From: UBA966 sp046350355
GTDB lineage: Bacteria; Planctomycetota; Phycisphaerae; Phycisphaerales; SM1A02
NCBI GenBank assembly: GCA_046350355.1
Contig: JAXMAN010000001.1
Location: 1,240,001 to 1,304,000 of the forward strand
Direction: 5' to 3'
Length of the DNA: 64,000 nt
Shown here: piece by piece, positions 53,047-61,647 of the stretch
Layout: each line of letters opens with the position of its first letter
How positions within the stretch are numbered: the stretch's first letter is position 1
Made by a program: the position numbers and the translations under genes
Notes under the pieces: generated by a model
The model's input: the letters and a program-made list of their open reading frames with translations, nothing else
Told to the model about the DNA's origin: nothing
Databases searched by the model: none

Positions 53047-54646
53047 CGCTGGCCCCGGCGTCCGGGCTGCGCGTCGAGCCCGCGTGGAAGATCCCGGTCT
53101 TGGGCTCCTCCGTCACCAGCGTCGCGGCGTCGAGCCCCATCGCGGTGCCCATCTCGATGTCCTGCGCCCGCGTGCGCGCGCGCGGCAGCGGCGCCTTCGC
53201 GGTGGGCAGGCGGATGGTCGCGACGAGCAGGTCGTCCTCGCCGAGCCGGCCGCGCCAGTTGTCGACGATCTCGGCGATGTGCGTCGACCAGCGCCCCTGC
53301 GCCGGCGCGCGCACGATCGTCTCCTGCAGTCGGTCGAGGCCGAACTGCCGGCCCTTGCGGTCGGGGGCCTCGTGCACGCCGTCGGTGACGAGCACCATGG
53401 TGTCGCCGCCGGACAGGCGCAGGATCGTCTGCTCCGCCTCGAAGAGCGAGTCCGGGCAGGCGCCCAGCACCCAGGTCGTGGAATCGAAGCGCTCGAGGCT
53501 GCCGTCGCCGCGGCGCACGTAGGCGGGCGGGTGGCCGGCGTTGGCGTACTTCACCTCGCCGGTCTGCGGATCCGCCTGCAGCGCGATCGCGGTCACGTAG
53601 ACGTTGTGCTTGGCGAGCGTCAGCGCGCAGTAGCGGTTGAGCGCGCGCAGCACCTGCACCGGCTCGATGTCGGGATCCTCGGCGAGCAGTCGCTCCACCT
53701 CGCCCGAGAGGCGCGCGACGGTGAGCGCGCTGGCCAGCCCGTGTCCGGTGACGTCCATCAGCACGACGTCCAGGCGGCCCTTCTCGTCGACGCTCGCGTG
53801 GACGAAGTCGCCGCCGACCTCGTTGGCCGGGACGTAGGCGTAGTCGAAGTCCAGCTCCGGCGCGTGCACCGGGGGCGGGAAGAGCGCCATCTGCACCCCA
53901 CGCGCCTGCGCGAGCTCCTTGCGCATCGCGCGGAAGCCGCGTGCGACCATCTGCCGGTCGAAGCGCGCACGATGGCGGCGCAGGCGGTACCAGGCCACCA
54001 GCAGGCCCGGCACCAGCGTGAGGGGGATGAAGACCATCTGCCAGATCACCTCGGTTCCGGTGATCTTGCCTGTCAGGCGGACGAGCATCAGCTCCATCAC
54101 GAAGAGCGCGATGAGCAGGTACATCGGCCGCATGCTTTCGCGCGGGCTCCAGGGCAGGAAGAGGCTGGCCGCGAAGTGGAAGAAGAGCAGCGAGCCGAGG
54201 CCGCCCACCGCGGCCTTCATCGCCATGAGCGCCATCGCCGTCTCCGCGGCGAAGGAGAGCGCGCCGATCTGCACGATGAACCAGGTGGCCGCGCGCAGGG
54301 TCTGCTCGCGCGTCTCCAGCCGCGGCCGCACCCAGACGAAGGCGCGCGCGGCGACCATCAGCCCCAGGATCGTGCCCACGGTGAGCAGCGCCAGCCCCTG
54401 CGGCGAGAGCGCGCCCTGCTCCTCGAGGGAGGCGATCGTCTCCTTGGCGCGCTGGGCCTTCGCCGAGCCGTCGTCGACGGATTGCGCCCACTTCATCCAG
54501 AGCATCGTGCCGATGCTGATGAAGAGGCTGAAGACCTCCCAGCCGATCGTCGCGCCCAGCAGCCAGCCGAAGCGCCGACGGAGCCAGTTCTCCATCTCGC
54601 GCTCGTACTCGGCCTTGAACAGCGTGCCCTCGACGGCCTCGCTCAT
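53039..54646 (-). CDS. Membrane-bound PP2C (SpoIIE-type) phosphatase
   Basis: 535 aa from ATG 54646; AGGAGG is present 13 bases upstream. The N-terminal 210 residues contain about five hydrophobic segments (LLGATIGWEVFSLFISIGTM, MYLLIALFVMELML). The C-terminal half is a SpoIIE/RsbU phosphatase with VPANEVGGDFVHA, VVLMDVTGHGLASALTVA, YANAGHPPAYV and the last Asp block LVTDGVHEA and GEDDLLVATI, covering the expected metal-binding acids. Such enzymes reverse serine phosphorylation in sigma-factor partner switching. No anti-sigma or antagonist genes lie beside it, so its partner is unknown. The tail (residues about 490-535) is disordered-looking. Confidence 0.88.
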   Translation of the reverse strand: MSEAVEGTLFKAEYEREMENWLRRRFGWLLGATIGWEVFSLFISIGTMLWMKWAQSVDDGSAKAQRAKETIASLEEQGALSPQGLALLTVGTILGLMVAARAFVWVRPRLETREQTLRAATWFIVQIGALSFAAETAMALMAMKAAVGGLGSLLFFHFAASLFLPWSPRESMRPMYLLIALFVMELMLVRLTGKITGTEVIWQMVFIPLTLVPGLLVAWYRLRRHRARFDRQMVARGFRAMRKELAQARGVQMALFPPPVHAPELDFDYAYVPANEVGGDFVHASVDEKGRLDVVLMDVTGHGLASALTVARLSGEVERLLAEDPDIEPVQVLRALNRYCALTLAKHNVYVTAIALQADPQTGEVKYANAGHPPAYVRRGDGSLERFDSTTWVLGACPDSLFEAEQTILRLSGGDTMVLVTDGVHEAPDRKGRQFGLDRLQETIVRAPAQGRWSTHIAEIVDNWRGRLGEDDLLVATIRLPTAKAPLPRARTRAQDIEMGTAMGLDAATLVTEEPKTGIFHAGSTRSPDAGASGG

Positions 54647-54725
54647 GGGAGTCAGGCTACCTCCTGCATGCGCGTCTCGGACGCGCGGAACCGTGCCCGC
54701 GTTCGCCCGCGGAGCGCATCTCCGC

Positions 54726-54761
54726 GGAAAATGAACGGAGCCCGCGCGGGGCGGGCTCCGT
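54726..54761 (-). terminator. Rho-independent terminator of fusA
   Basis: A perfect 11-bp stem (ACGGAGCCCGC at 54735-54745, GCGGGCTCCGT at 54751-54761) with a five-base loop. On the minus strand it is followed by TCATTTTCC, a short U-rich tail. It lies 41 bases after the fusA stop. Confidence 0.75.
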
Positions 54762-54802
54762 CCGTGGTCGTGGCCGCAGGCGCGCCGCGCCTGCGCCTGG
54801 GT

Positions 54803-56917
54803 TCACTGCTTCGCGAGCACTTCCTGCTTGAGGCGCTCGGGCATCTGGCGGTAGGTCAGCGGCTCCATGCTCGCGGCCGCGCGGCCCTGCGTCATCGAGC
54901 GCAGCGCGGTCGTGTAGCCGAAGAGCTCGCTCAGCGGGACCTCGGCGGTGATCTGCCGGGTCGCGCCGCGCATCTCGCTGTCGATGATCTGGCCGCGGCG
55001 GCTGGCCACGTCGCCCGAGACGTTTCCGAAGAACTCGTCCGGGGTCGTGATGACCACCTTCATGATCGGCTCCAGGAGCTGCGGGCCGGCCTTCATGACC
55101 GCCTCGCGGAAGGCGAGCGCGCCCGCCTGCTCGAAGGCGATCTGGCTCGAGTCGACGTCGTGGTACGAGCCGAAGACCAGCTGCACGCGGACGTTGATCA
55201 CGGGGAAGCCGCCGATGACGCCGCTGGCGGCGGCCTGGCGGACGCCGTACTCGACGCTGCTGATGAACTCGCGCGGGATGACGCCGCCGACGATCTTGTC
55301 CTCGAAGACGACGCCGTCGACCATCTTCAGCTCCTCGGCCTCGGCCTCCTCGGGGGTGATCGGCATGATCGTCACCACCGCGTCGCCGTACTGGCCGCGG
55401 CCGCCGGTCTGCTTCTTGAAGAGGCCGCGGACGTCCTTGGCGGTGCCGCCGACGGTCTCGCGGTACGAGACGCGGGGCTTGCCGACGTTCACGCCGATCT
55501 TCATGTCGCGGACGAGCTTGTTCTTGATGATCTCCAGGTGGAGCTCGCCCATGCCGCTGATGATCGTCTCGCCCGTCTCCTCGTTGTAGTTGGAGCGGAA
55601 GGAGGGATCCTCGCGGCGGATGGTGGTGAGCGCCTCGCCCAGCTTCTTCTTGTCGTCGGCCGTCTGCGGCTCGATCGACATGCTGATGACGGGCTCGGGG
55701 AAGGTCATGCGCTCGAGGACGATCGGGTGGTCCTGGTCGCAGAGCGTGTCGCCGGTGTACGAGTCCTTCAGGCCGACGACCGCGACGATCTGGCCGGGGC
55801 CGGTCGAGTCGAGGGCGGTGCGGTTCTGGGCGTGCATCTCGTACAGGCGGGAGACGTTCTCGCGCTTGCCGTTGCCCGGGTTGAGCACGCGCATGCCCTT
55901 CTCCAGGCGGCCCGAGTAGACGCGGATGTAGGTGAGCGTGCCGGCGACGTCGGCCACGACCTTGAAGACCAGCGCGCTGAAGGGCGCCTCCTCGGTGTGG
56001 GGACGGGACAGCTTGACCGACGGATCGCGGGGCTCGACGCCCTCGACGTCCGGGCACTCGGTCGGGTTGGGCAGGTACTCGATGACCGAGTCGAGGATCT
56101 TCTGGACGCCCACGTACTTCAGGGCCGAGCCGCAGAGGACGGGGAAGCACTTCAGGGTGATGACGCCCTTGCGCAGCGAGGCCTTCAGTTCGTCGACGGT
56201 GATCGTCGCGGGGTCGGTGAGGAACTTCTCGGTGAGCGAGTCGTCGAGCTCGCAGATCTTCTCGACCATCTCGGAGCGCCAGACCTCGGCGGTGTCCTTG
56301 AGGTCGTCGGGGATCTCCTTCTCGATGATCTCCTGGCCCTGCTCCTCGGTCTTCCAGTAGAGCGCCTTCATGGTCATCAGGTCGATGATGCCCTTGAAGT
56401 CGTTGCCGAAGCCGATGGGGATCTGGATGGCGATCGCGTTCGCGCCCAGGCGCGCGCGGATCGACTTGAAGCTGTAGTCGAAGTCCGCGCCCAGCTTGTC
56501 CATCTTGTTGATGAGGCAGAGGCGGGGGACGCCGTAGCGGTCGGCCTGGCGCCAGACCGTCTCGGACTGCGCCTCGACGCCTTCCTTGCCGTCGAAGACC
56601 GCGACCGCGCCGTCGAGGACGCGCAGCGAGCGCTCGACCTCGATGGTGAAGTCGACGTGGCCCGGCGTGTCGATCAGGTTGACCTTGTACTCGACGCCCT
56701 TGAACTGCCAGGGGCAGGTCGTCGCGGCGCTCTGGATGGTGATGCCGCGCTCCTGCTCTTCCTGCAGGCTGTCCATGGTGGCGGTGCCCTCGTGCACCTC
56801 GCCCATCTTGTGGATCTTGCCGGTGTAGAAGAGGATGCGCTCGGTCACCGTCGTCTTGCCGGCGTCGATGTGCGCGCAGATGCCGATGTTGCGAACCTTG
56901 CTGAGGTCAATGGCCAT
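54803..56917 (-). CDS. fusA: Translation elongation factor G
   Basis: 704 aa from ATG 56917. It is the GTPase that moves tRNA and mRNA through the ribosome. The G motifs are ICAHIDAGKTTVTERIL, the switch EEQERGITIQSAAT, DTPGHVDF and LINKMDKLG. Domain IV and V features include QYGDAVVTIMPITPEEAE and LFGYTTALRSMTQGRAAASM. The length and full conservation favour the main EF-G rather than the shorter or truncated paralogues known in some bacteria, although I cannot exclude a second copy elsewhere. It is not in the usual rpsL-rpsG-fusA-tuf operon. A terminator follows. Confidence 0.95.
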   Translation of the reverse strand: MAIDLSKVRNIGICAHIDAGKTTVTERILFYTGKIHKMGEVHEGTATMDSLQEEQERGITIQSAATTCPWQFKGVEYKVNLIDTPGHVDFTIEVERSLRVLDGAVAVFDGKEGVEAQSETVWRQADRYGVPRLCLINKMDKLGADFDYSFKSIRARLGANAIAIQIPIGFGNDFKGIIDLMTMKALYWKTEEQGQEIIEKEIPDDLKDTAEVWRSEMVEKICELDDSLTEKFLTDPATITVDELKASLRKGVITLKCFPVLCGSALKYVGVQKILDSVIEYLPNPTECPDVEGVEPRDPSVKLSRPHTEEAPFSALVFKVVADVAGTLTYIRVYSGRLEKGMRVLNPGNGKRENVSRLYEMHAQNRTALDSTGPGQIVAVVGLKDSYTGDTLCDQDHPIVLERMTFPEPVISMSIEPQTADDKKKLGEALTTIRREDPSFRSNYNEETGETIISGMGELHLEIIKNKLVRDMKIGVNVGKPRVSYRETVGGTAKDVRGLFKKQTGGRGQYGDAVVTIMPITPEEAEAEELKMVDGVVFEDKIVGGVIPREFISSVEYGVRQAAASGVIGGFPVINVRVQLVFGSYHDVDSSQIAFEQAGALAFREAVMKAGPQLLEPIMKVVITTPDEFFGNVSGDVASRRGQIIDSEMRGATRQITAEVPLSELFGYTTALRSMTQGRAAASMEPLTYRQMPERLKQEVLAKQ

Positions 56918-57031
56918 GGGTCTGATCCGGGGTAGTGGGCGAAAAATGTCGAGAAGGGGCAGGATAGCGAAGCCCGCCCTTGCGGACAAGCATGGGGTCA
57001 CATTTTTGTTATCGGGGGCGGACGCCCGTGC

Positions 57032-58078
57032 TCAGCGGGAGCGGGCCAGCGTCTCCTCGGGGATGCCCAGCCGGCGCGCGGCGGGGCGGATCTCCTCCAG
57101 GAAGCGGCGGCCGTCCTGCACGTAGCCGGCGGTGGGGCGCAGTTCCGGGACATGCGCCGCGAAGAAGGCGTTCAGGCGGCGCATGTGCAGCTCGCGCGCG
57201 AACTTCGCCGCCATCGACGCGAGCGCGATGGGCAGGTGGCGCTCTTCGCCGCCGGGCTCGAAGCCGACGACCGCGGCGTGCGCGGGGAGCGTGCGCGTGG
57301 CGTCCCATTCGAGGCGGTAGCGCGCGCCCTGCGCCTCCTCCTGCAGCACGCGGATGCGCGCGTCGGGGAAGCTCGACTGCAGCGGCGCGCGGTAGTCGTG
57401 GCGGCCGCCCTGCTGGTCGAGCGCGATCCACGCGAGCGCGCCGCGCGCGGCGGCGGCGCGGCGGACGGCGTCGACGTGGCGCATCGCGGCCATGAAGTTG
57501 ATCGTCGCCTTGTTCTGCACGCGCTGCGCCTGCGCGTTGAACTCGCCGGGGGCGATCGCCTCCACGCGCAGCGCGGCCAGCGGCGTGCCCGCGCGCTCCA
57601 TCGCGCGCCGCAGCGTCGCGGCGGCGATGCGCAGCGCCGCGGGCTCGTGCGCGAGCGGCAGCGGAAGCGGGGCGGCGTGCCAGGGCTCGGTGGTGGCGGT
57701 GGCGGCGGCGTCGGTGTGCGCGGGGCGTGCGCCCGCGCCGCCGCCCGCGCCCAGCGCCGCCAGCAGCGCGGCGTCGTCGGGAAATCCCTCGGCGGGCGCG
57801 CGCGGCGCGGTCAGCGCGAAGGCGACGACCCCGCGCTCCAGATGGCGCAGCGGATGCGCCGCGCCATCCTTCGCGCCCTTGAGCTTCTTGCTGTCCTCGA
57901 CGCAGATGCGCCGGCGGCGGTCGTTGGTCGTGCGGCAGACGGCTTCGGCGAGCGCGCTCCAGAGGCAGGGAGGCTCCTCCTGCGCCGCGGGAATCTCGAA
58001 GACCGCGCAGCCCACGCACAGCGGACCCAGCAGGGGTCCGTAGCCGGCCTCGTCGATGCCTGCGTAGAGCACGCCCAT
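57032..58078 (-). CDS. RNase HII-like protein with altered signature
   Basis: 348 aa from ATG 58078. The opening YAGIDEAGYGPLLGPL closely copies RNase HII (GIDEAGRGPLAGP) but has Tyr for the Arg of the GRG motif. Other RNase H fold features are kept: EDSKKLKGAKDG (second acid), IALDQQGGRHDYR (third), and ASMAAKFARELHMRRLNAFF, a version of the catalytic helix. It is much longer than ordinary RNase HII (about 200 aa), mainly because of a Pro/Ala-rich insert near residues 80-150. RNase HII cuts DNA at ribonucleotides. The altered motif raises the chance of a different specificity. It is divergent from mnmA across 41 bases. Confidence 0.75.
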   Translation of the reverse strand: MGVLYAGIDEAGYGPLLGPLCVGCAVFEIPAAQEEPPCLWSALAEAVCRTTNDRRRRICVEDSKKLKGAKDGAAHPLRHLERGVVAFALTAPRAPAEGFPDDAALLAALGAGGGAGARPAHTDAAATATTEPWHAAPLPLPLAHEPAALRIAAATLRRAMERAGTPLAALRVEAIAPGEFNAQAQRVQNKATINFMAAMRHVDAVRRAAAARGALAWIALDQQGGRHDYRAPLQSSFPDARIRVLQEEAQGARYRLEWDATRTLPAHAAVVGFEPGGEERHLPIALASMAAKFARELHMRRLNAFFAAHVPELRPTAGYVQDGRRFLEEIRPAARRLGIPEETLARSR

Positions 58079-58119
58079 CGCGCGTGGGATACCACGGCGG
58101 CGCCCCCTACGATTGGCGC

Positions 58120-59280
58120 ATGGCCCGTGTCCTGCTTGCCATGTCGGGTGGCGTCGACAGCTCCGTCGCCGCGGCGCTCCTGCAGCAGCAGGGGCACGAG
58201 GTGGTCGGCTGCTTCATGCGCCTGGGCAGCCCCGGGGAGGAGCTCGACCAGCTCCGTCCGGCGGAGGCGTGCGCGATGCCGGGCGCGGGCGCGGGCGGCG
58301 CGGGCACCACGCTGCGCATCGGCCACCAGGGCTGCTGCTCGATCAACGACGCCGCGGACGCGCGCCTGGTCGCCGCGCGCCTGGACGTGCCCTTCTACGT
58401 CGTCAACTTCAAGAAGGACTTCGGGCGCATCGTCGACTACTTCGTCGCGGAGTACAACGCGGGCCGCACCCCCAACCCGTGCGTGCGCTGCAACGACTGG
58501 CTGAAGTTCGGCCGCCTGCACGAGTACGCGCGCCAGATCGAGGCGGACTTCGTCGCCAGCGGCCACTACGCGCAGGTCGTCCCCGACGGCACGGGCGGCC
58601 ACGCGCTGCTGCGCGGCGTCGACCACGGCAAGGACCAGAGCTACGTGCTCTTCGGCGCGCGGCGCGAGTCGCTCGCGCGCATGCTGCTGCCCATCGGCGG
58701 GCTGCGCAAGGCGCAGGTGCGCGAGCTCGCGCGCGGGCTGGCGCTGCCCGTCTTCGACAAGCCCGACTCGCAGGAGATCTGCTTCGTCCCCGACGACGAC
58801 TACGCCGCGCTCGTCGCGCGCCGCGCGCCCGAGTCGGTGCGCCCGGGCCCGATCGTGGACCTCGAGGGGCGCGTCGTCGGCGAGCATCCCGGCCACCAGC
58901 ACTTCACCGTCGGCCAGCGCCGCGGCGTGCGCGTGGCGATGGGGCTGCCCATCTTCGTCGTGCGCAAGGAGGCGCAGAGCAACACCGTCGTCGTCGGCCC
59001 GCGCGAGGCGCTCCTGCGCGCCGGCTGCATCGCGCGCGAGTGCAACTGGCTCGACGCGCCCACGCAGGAGTGGCGCGGCTGCATGGCGAAGATCCGCTAC
59101 AACGCGCCGCCCGTGCCCGCGCAGGTGCGCGCGCTCGCCGCGCAGGACGATGGCCAGCCGCGGCTGGAGGTGCGCTTCGAGCAGCTGCAGGAGGCGGTCG
59201 CGCCGGGGCAGGCGGTCGTCTGCTACGCGGGCGAGCGCGTCGTCTGCGGCGGCTGGATCGACGCGGCGACCGAGGCGTGA
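58120..59280 (+). CDS. mnmA: tRNA 2-thiouridylase
   Basis: 386 aa from ATG 58120; a frame extension upstream of this start is not conserved-looking. It uses ATP and sulfur from a cysteine desulfurase to make 2-thiouridine at the tRNA wobble position. The PP-loop appears as VLLAMSGGVDSSVAAALL. The two catalytic cysteines lie in NPCVRCNDWLKF and QEICFVPDDDY. The Cys pair HQGCCSIND and the blocks ASGHYAQV, DHGKDQSYVLF and HQHFTVGQRRG are all present. A short Gly/Ala insertion (about 45-65) follows the first CFMRLG segment. It depends on sulfur from IscS, whose gene lies at 21553-22791. Confidence 0.95.
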   Translation: MARVLLAMSGGVDSSVAAALLQQQGHEVVGCFMRLGSPGEELDQLRPAEACAMPGAGAGGAGTTLRIGHQGCCSINDAADARLVAARLDVPFYVVNFKKDFGRIVDYFVAEYNAGRTPNPCVRCNDWLKFGRLHEYARQIEADFVASGHYAQVVPDGTGGHALLRGVDHGKDQSYVLFGARRESLARMLLPIGGLRKAQVRELARGLALPVFDKPDSQEICFVPDDDYAALVARRAPESVRPGPIVDLEGRVVGEHPGHQHFTVGQRRGVRVAMGLPIFVVRKEAQSNTVVVGPREALLRAGCIARECNWLDAPTQEWRGCMAKIRYNAPPVPAQVRALAAQDDGQPRLEVRFEQLQEAVAPGQAVVCYAGERVVCGGWIDAATEA

Positions 59281-59298
59281 TCCGCGCGGCGCTCCCGC

Positions 59299-60525
59299 TC
59301 AATCCACCGGCAGGTCCGCCGGCTCCTGCCCGCGCGGCCGCAGCGTCGCGGCCATGAACGCCAGCCCCGCGACCGCCGCGACGAAGGAGCCCACCAGGAT
59401 GCCCGCCTTCGCCTGGTTGAGCATCGCCGCGAAGTCCGCCGCCGCCGTCCCCGCGCCCTGCGCCGAGAAGGCGAGCTCCGCGATGAAGATGCTCATCGTG
59501 AAGCCGATGCCGCAGAGGATGCTCACGCCGAAGATGCCCATCCAGGTCGCCGATTCCGGCAGCGAGCCCAGGCGCAGCTTCACCGCGAGCCAGCTCGCGC
59601 CGAAGACGCCCGCGACCTTGCCCAGCACGAGCCCGCCCGCGACGCCCACGCTCACCGAGGAGAAGATCCCCTCGCGCCCGAGGTCGCCGAAGGTCACGCC
59701 CGCGTTGGCCAGCGCGAAGACCGGCAGGATCACGAAGTTGATGAGCGGCGCGAGCCGGTGCTCGAAGTCCTCCATCACCGTGCGCCCGTCCGGCGCGCGC
59801 ATCGGGATCGTCATCGCGGTGGCGACGCCCGCGAGCGTCGCGTGCACGCCGCTCTTGAGCGTGAGCCACCACATCAGCGTGCCCAGCAGCAGGTAGACGG
59901 GGATCGCGACGACGCCGCGGCGGTTCACCAGCCAGAGCAGCAGCAGCACGCCGATCGCGCCCAGCAGGTACCAGTGGTGCAGCTCGTGCGTGTAGAAGAG
60001 GGCGATGACGATGATCGCGCCCAGGTCGTCCAGCACGGCCAGCGCGGTGAGGAAGACCTTCAGCCCGGTGGGGACGCGGCTGCCCAGCAGCGCCAGGATG
60101 CCCAGCGCGAAGGCGATGTCGGTGGCGCAGGGGATCGCCCAGCCGCGCAGCGCGTCGTCGCTGCCGCGGTTCCAGAGCGCGTAGAGGAGCGCGGGCACGA
60201 TCATGCCGCCAAGCGCCGCGAGCGCCGGCAGCATCACGCGGTCGCGGCTGCGCAGCTGGCCCTCGGCGACCTCGCGCTTGAGCTCCATGCCCACGAGCAG
60301 GAAGAAGGCCGCCATCAGGAAGTCGTTGATGAAGAGCCCGAGCGTGAGCTCCTTCCCCGGCACCGGCACGGGCAGCGCGAGCACGCGGCGGTACTCGTCC
60401 TGCCACGCGGTGTTGGCGACCAGCAGCGCCAGCACGGTCGCCGCGACCAGCAGCACCCCCTTGGAGGCGTCGCTGCGCAGGAACCGCTCCAGCCAGGTGG
60501 ATTCGAGGCCGTTGGAGAGCTTCAC
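59299..60525 (-). CDS. nhaA: Na+/H+ antiporter NhaA
   Basis: 408 aa from GTG 60525 (KLSNGLESTWLERFLRSDAS). It exchanges cytoplasmic sodium for protons and controls pH and salt. About twelve membrane segments are visible. The signature helices TLGLFINDFLMAAFFLLVG with the following MELKREV, the Asp-containing ATDIAFALGI, and VLDDLGAIIVIALFY, which holds the paired Asp used for ion transport, are intact. The charged C-terminus is short. The Shine-Dalgarno is weak. Its stop faces the mnmA stop 18 bases away, and its start is divergent from the aldolase gene. Confidence 0.95.
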   Translation of the reverse strand: MKLSNGLESTWLERFLRSDASKGVLLVAATVLALLVANTAWQDEYRRVLALPVPVPGKELTLGLFINDFLMAAFFLLVGMELKREVAEGQLRSRDRVMLPALAALGGMIVPALLYALWNRGSDDALRGWAIPCATDIAFALGILALLGSRVPTGLKVFLTALAVLDDLGAIIVIALFYTHELHHWYLLGAIGVLLLLWLVNRRGVVAIPVYLLLGTLMWWLTLKSGVHATLAGVATAMTIPMRAPDGRTVMEDFEHRLAPLINFVILPVFALANAGVTFGDLGREGIFSSVSVGVAGGLVLGKVAGVFGASWLAVKLRLGSLPESATWMGIFGVSILCGIGFTMSIFIAELAFSAQGAGTAAADFAAMLNQAKAGILVGSFVAAVAGLAFMAATLRPRGQEPADLPVD

Positions 60526-60573
60526 GCCGCAAGGGTACCGACGCCGCCGGGGCCAAGTAGGATGCCTCGCCCT

Positions 60574-61647
60574 ATGGCATCCACCACCATCGACGTGGCG
60601 CAGGTCCTCGGCGCCGAGGCGCAGCCGCTCCTCTCGCACGTGGCGAAGGTGCCCAAGTCGTCGCTGCACCTGCCGGGTCCCGACTTCGTCGACCGCTGCT
60701 TCGCGCCCAGCGACCGCTCGCCGCAGGTGCTCGCGAGCCTGCAGCGCATCTACTCGCACGGCCGCCTCGGCGGCACGGGCTACATGAGCATCCTTCCGGT
60801 GGACCAGGGGATCGAGCACAGCGCGGGCGCGAGCTTCGCGAAGAACCCCGCGTACTTCGACGGCGAGAACATCGTCAAGCTCGCGGTCGAGGGCGGCTGC
60901 AACGCGGTCGCCAGCACCTTCGGCGTGCTCGCCAGCGTCAGCCGCCGCTACGCGCACCGCATCCCCTTCATGGTGAAGTTCAACCACAACGAGCTGCTCA
61001 CCTACCCCAACGGGCAGAAGGAGATCCCCTTCGGATCCGTGCGCGAGGCGTGGAACCTCGGCGCGTGCGCCGTGGGCGCGACCATCTACTTCGGCAACGA
61101 GGACTCGGCCAACGAGATCGTCTACGTCGCCGAGATGTTCGAGGAGGCGCACGAGCTGGGGATGGCCTGCTTCCTCTGGTGCTACCTGCGCAACGACGCC
61201 TTCAAGCGCGACGGCAAGGACTACCACGTGAGCGCCGACCTCACCGGCCAGGCCAACCACCTGGGCGTGACGATCAAGGCGGACGTCATCAAGCAGAAGC
61301 TCCCCGAGCTCAACGGCGGCTACACCGCGATGGGCACCGGCGGCAGCAGCTACGGCAAGTTCGACAAGCGCATCTACACCGACCTCTGCAGCGACCACCC
61401 CATCGACCTCTGCCGCTACCAGGTCCTCAACTGCTACAGCGGCCGCATCGGCCTGATCAACTCCGGCGGCGCCAGCGGCGCGAACGACCTGCAGGACGCG
61501 GTGAAGACCGCGGTGATCAACAAGCGCGCGGGCGGGCAGGGGCTCATCTCGGGCCGCAAGGCCTTCCAGCGCCCGATGAACGAGGGCGTCGCGATCCTCA
61601 ACGCGATCCAGGACGTGTACCTGGACCCGCGCGTCACCGTGGCGTGA
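60574..61647 (+). CDS. fbaB: Class I fructose-bisphosphate aldolase (FbaB/DhnA type)
   Basis: 357 aa from ATG 60574; an in-frame ATG at 60562 is also possible. It splits fructose 1,6-bisphosphate through a lysine Schiff base. The blocks GYMSILPVDQGIEHSAGA, FMVKFNHNELLTYP, GATIYFGNEDSANEI and GLINSGGASGAND match the archaeal/bacterial class I family, and GGQGLISGRKAFQRP is the phosphate and lysine region. Members of this type also serve glycolysis or gluconeogenesis. It is monocistronic-looking: divergent from nhaA, convergent with the next gene, whose stop overlaps its end by 14 bases. Confidence 0.93.
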   Translation: MASTTIDVAQVLGAEAQPLLSHVAKVPKSSLHLPGPDFVDRCFAPSDRSPQVLASLQRIYSHGRLGGTGYMSILPVDQGIEHSAGASFAKNPAYFDGENIVKLAVEGGCNAVASTFGVLASVSRRYAHRIPFMVKFNHNELLTYPNGQKEIPFGSVREAWNLGACAVGATIYFGNEDSANEIVYVAEMFEEAHELGMACFLWCYLRNDAFKRDGKDYHVSADLTGQANHLGVTIKADVIKQKLPELNGGYTAMGTGGSSYGKFDKRIYTDLCSDHPIDLCRYQVLNCYSGRIGLINSGGASGANDLQDAVKTAVINKRAGGQGLISGRKAFQRPMNEGVAILNAIQDVYLDPRVTVA

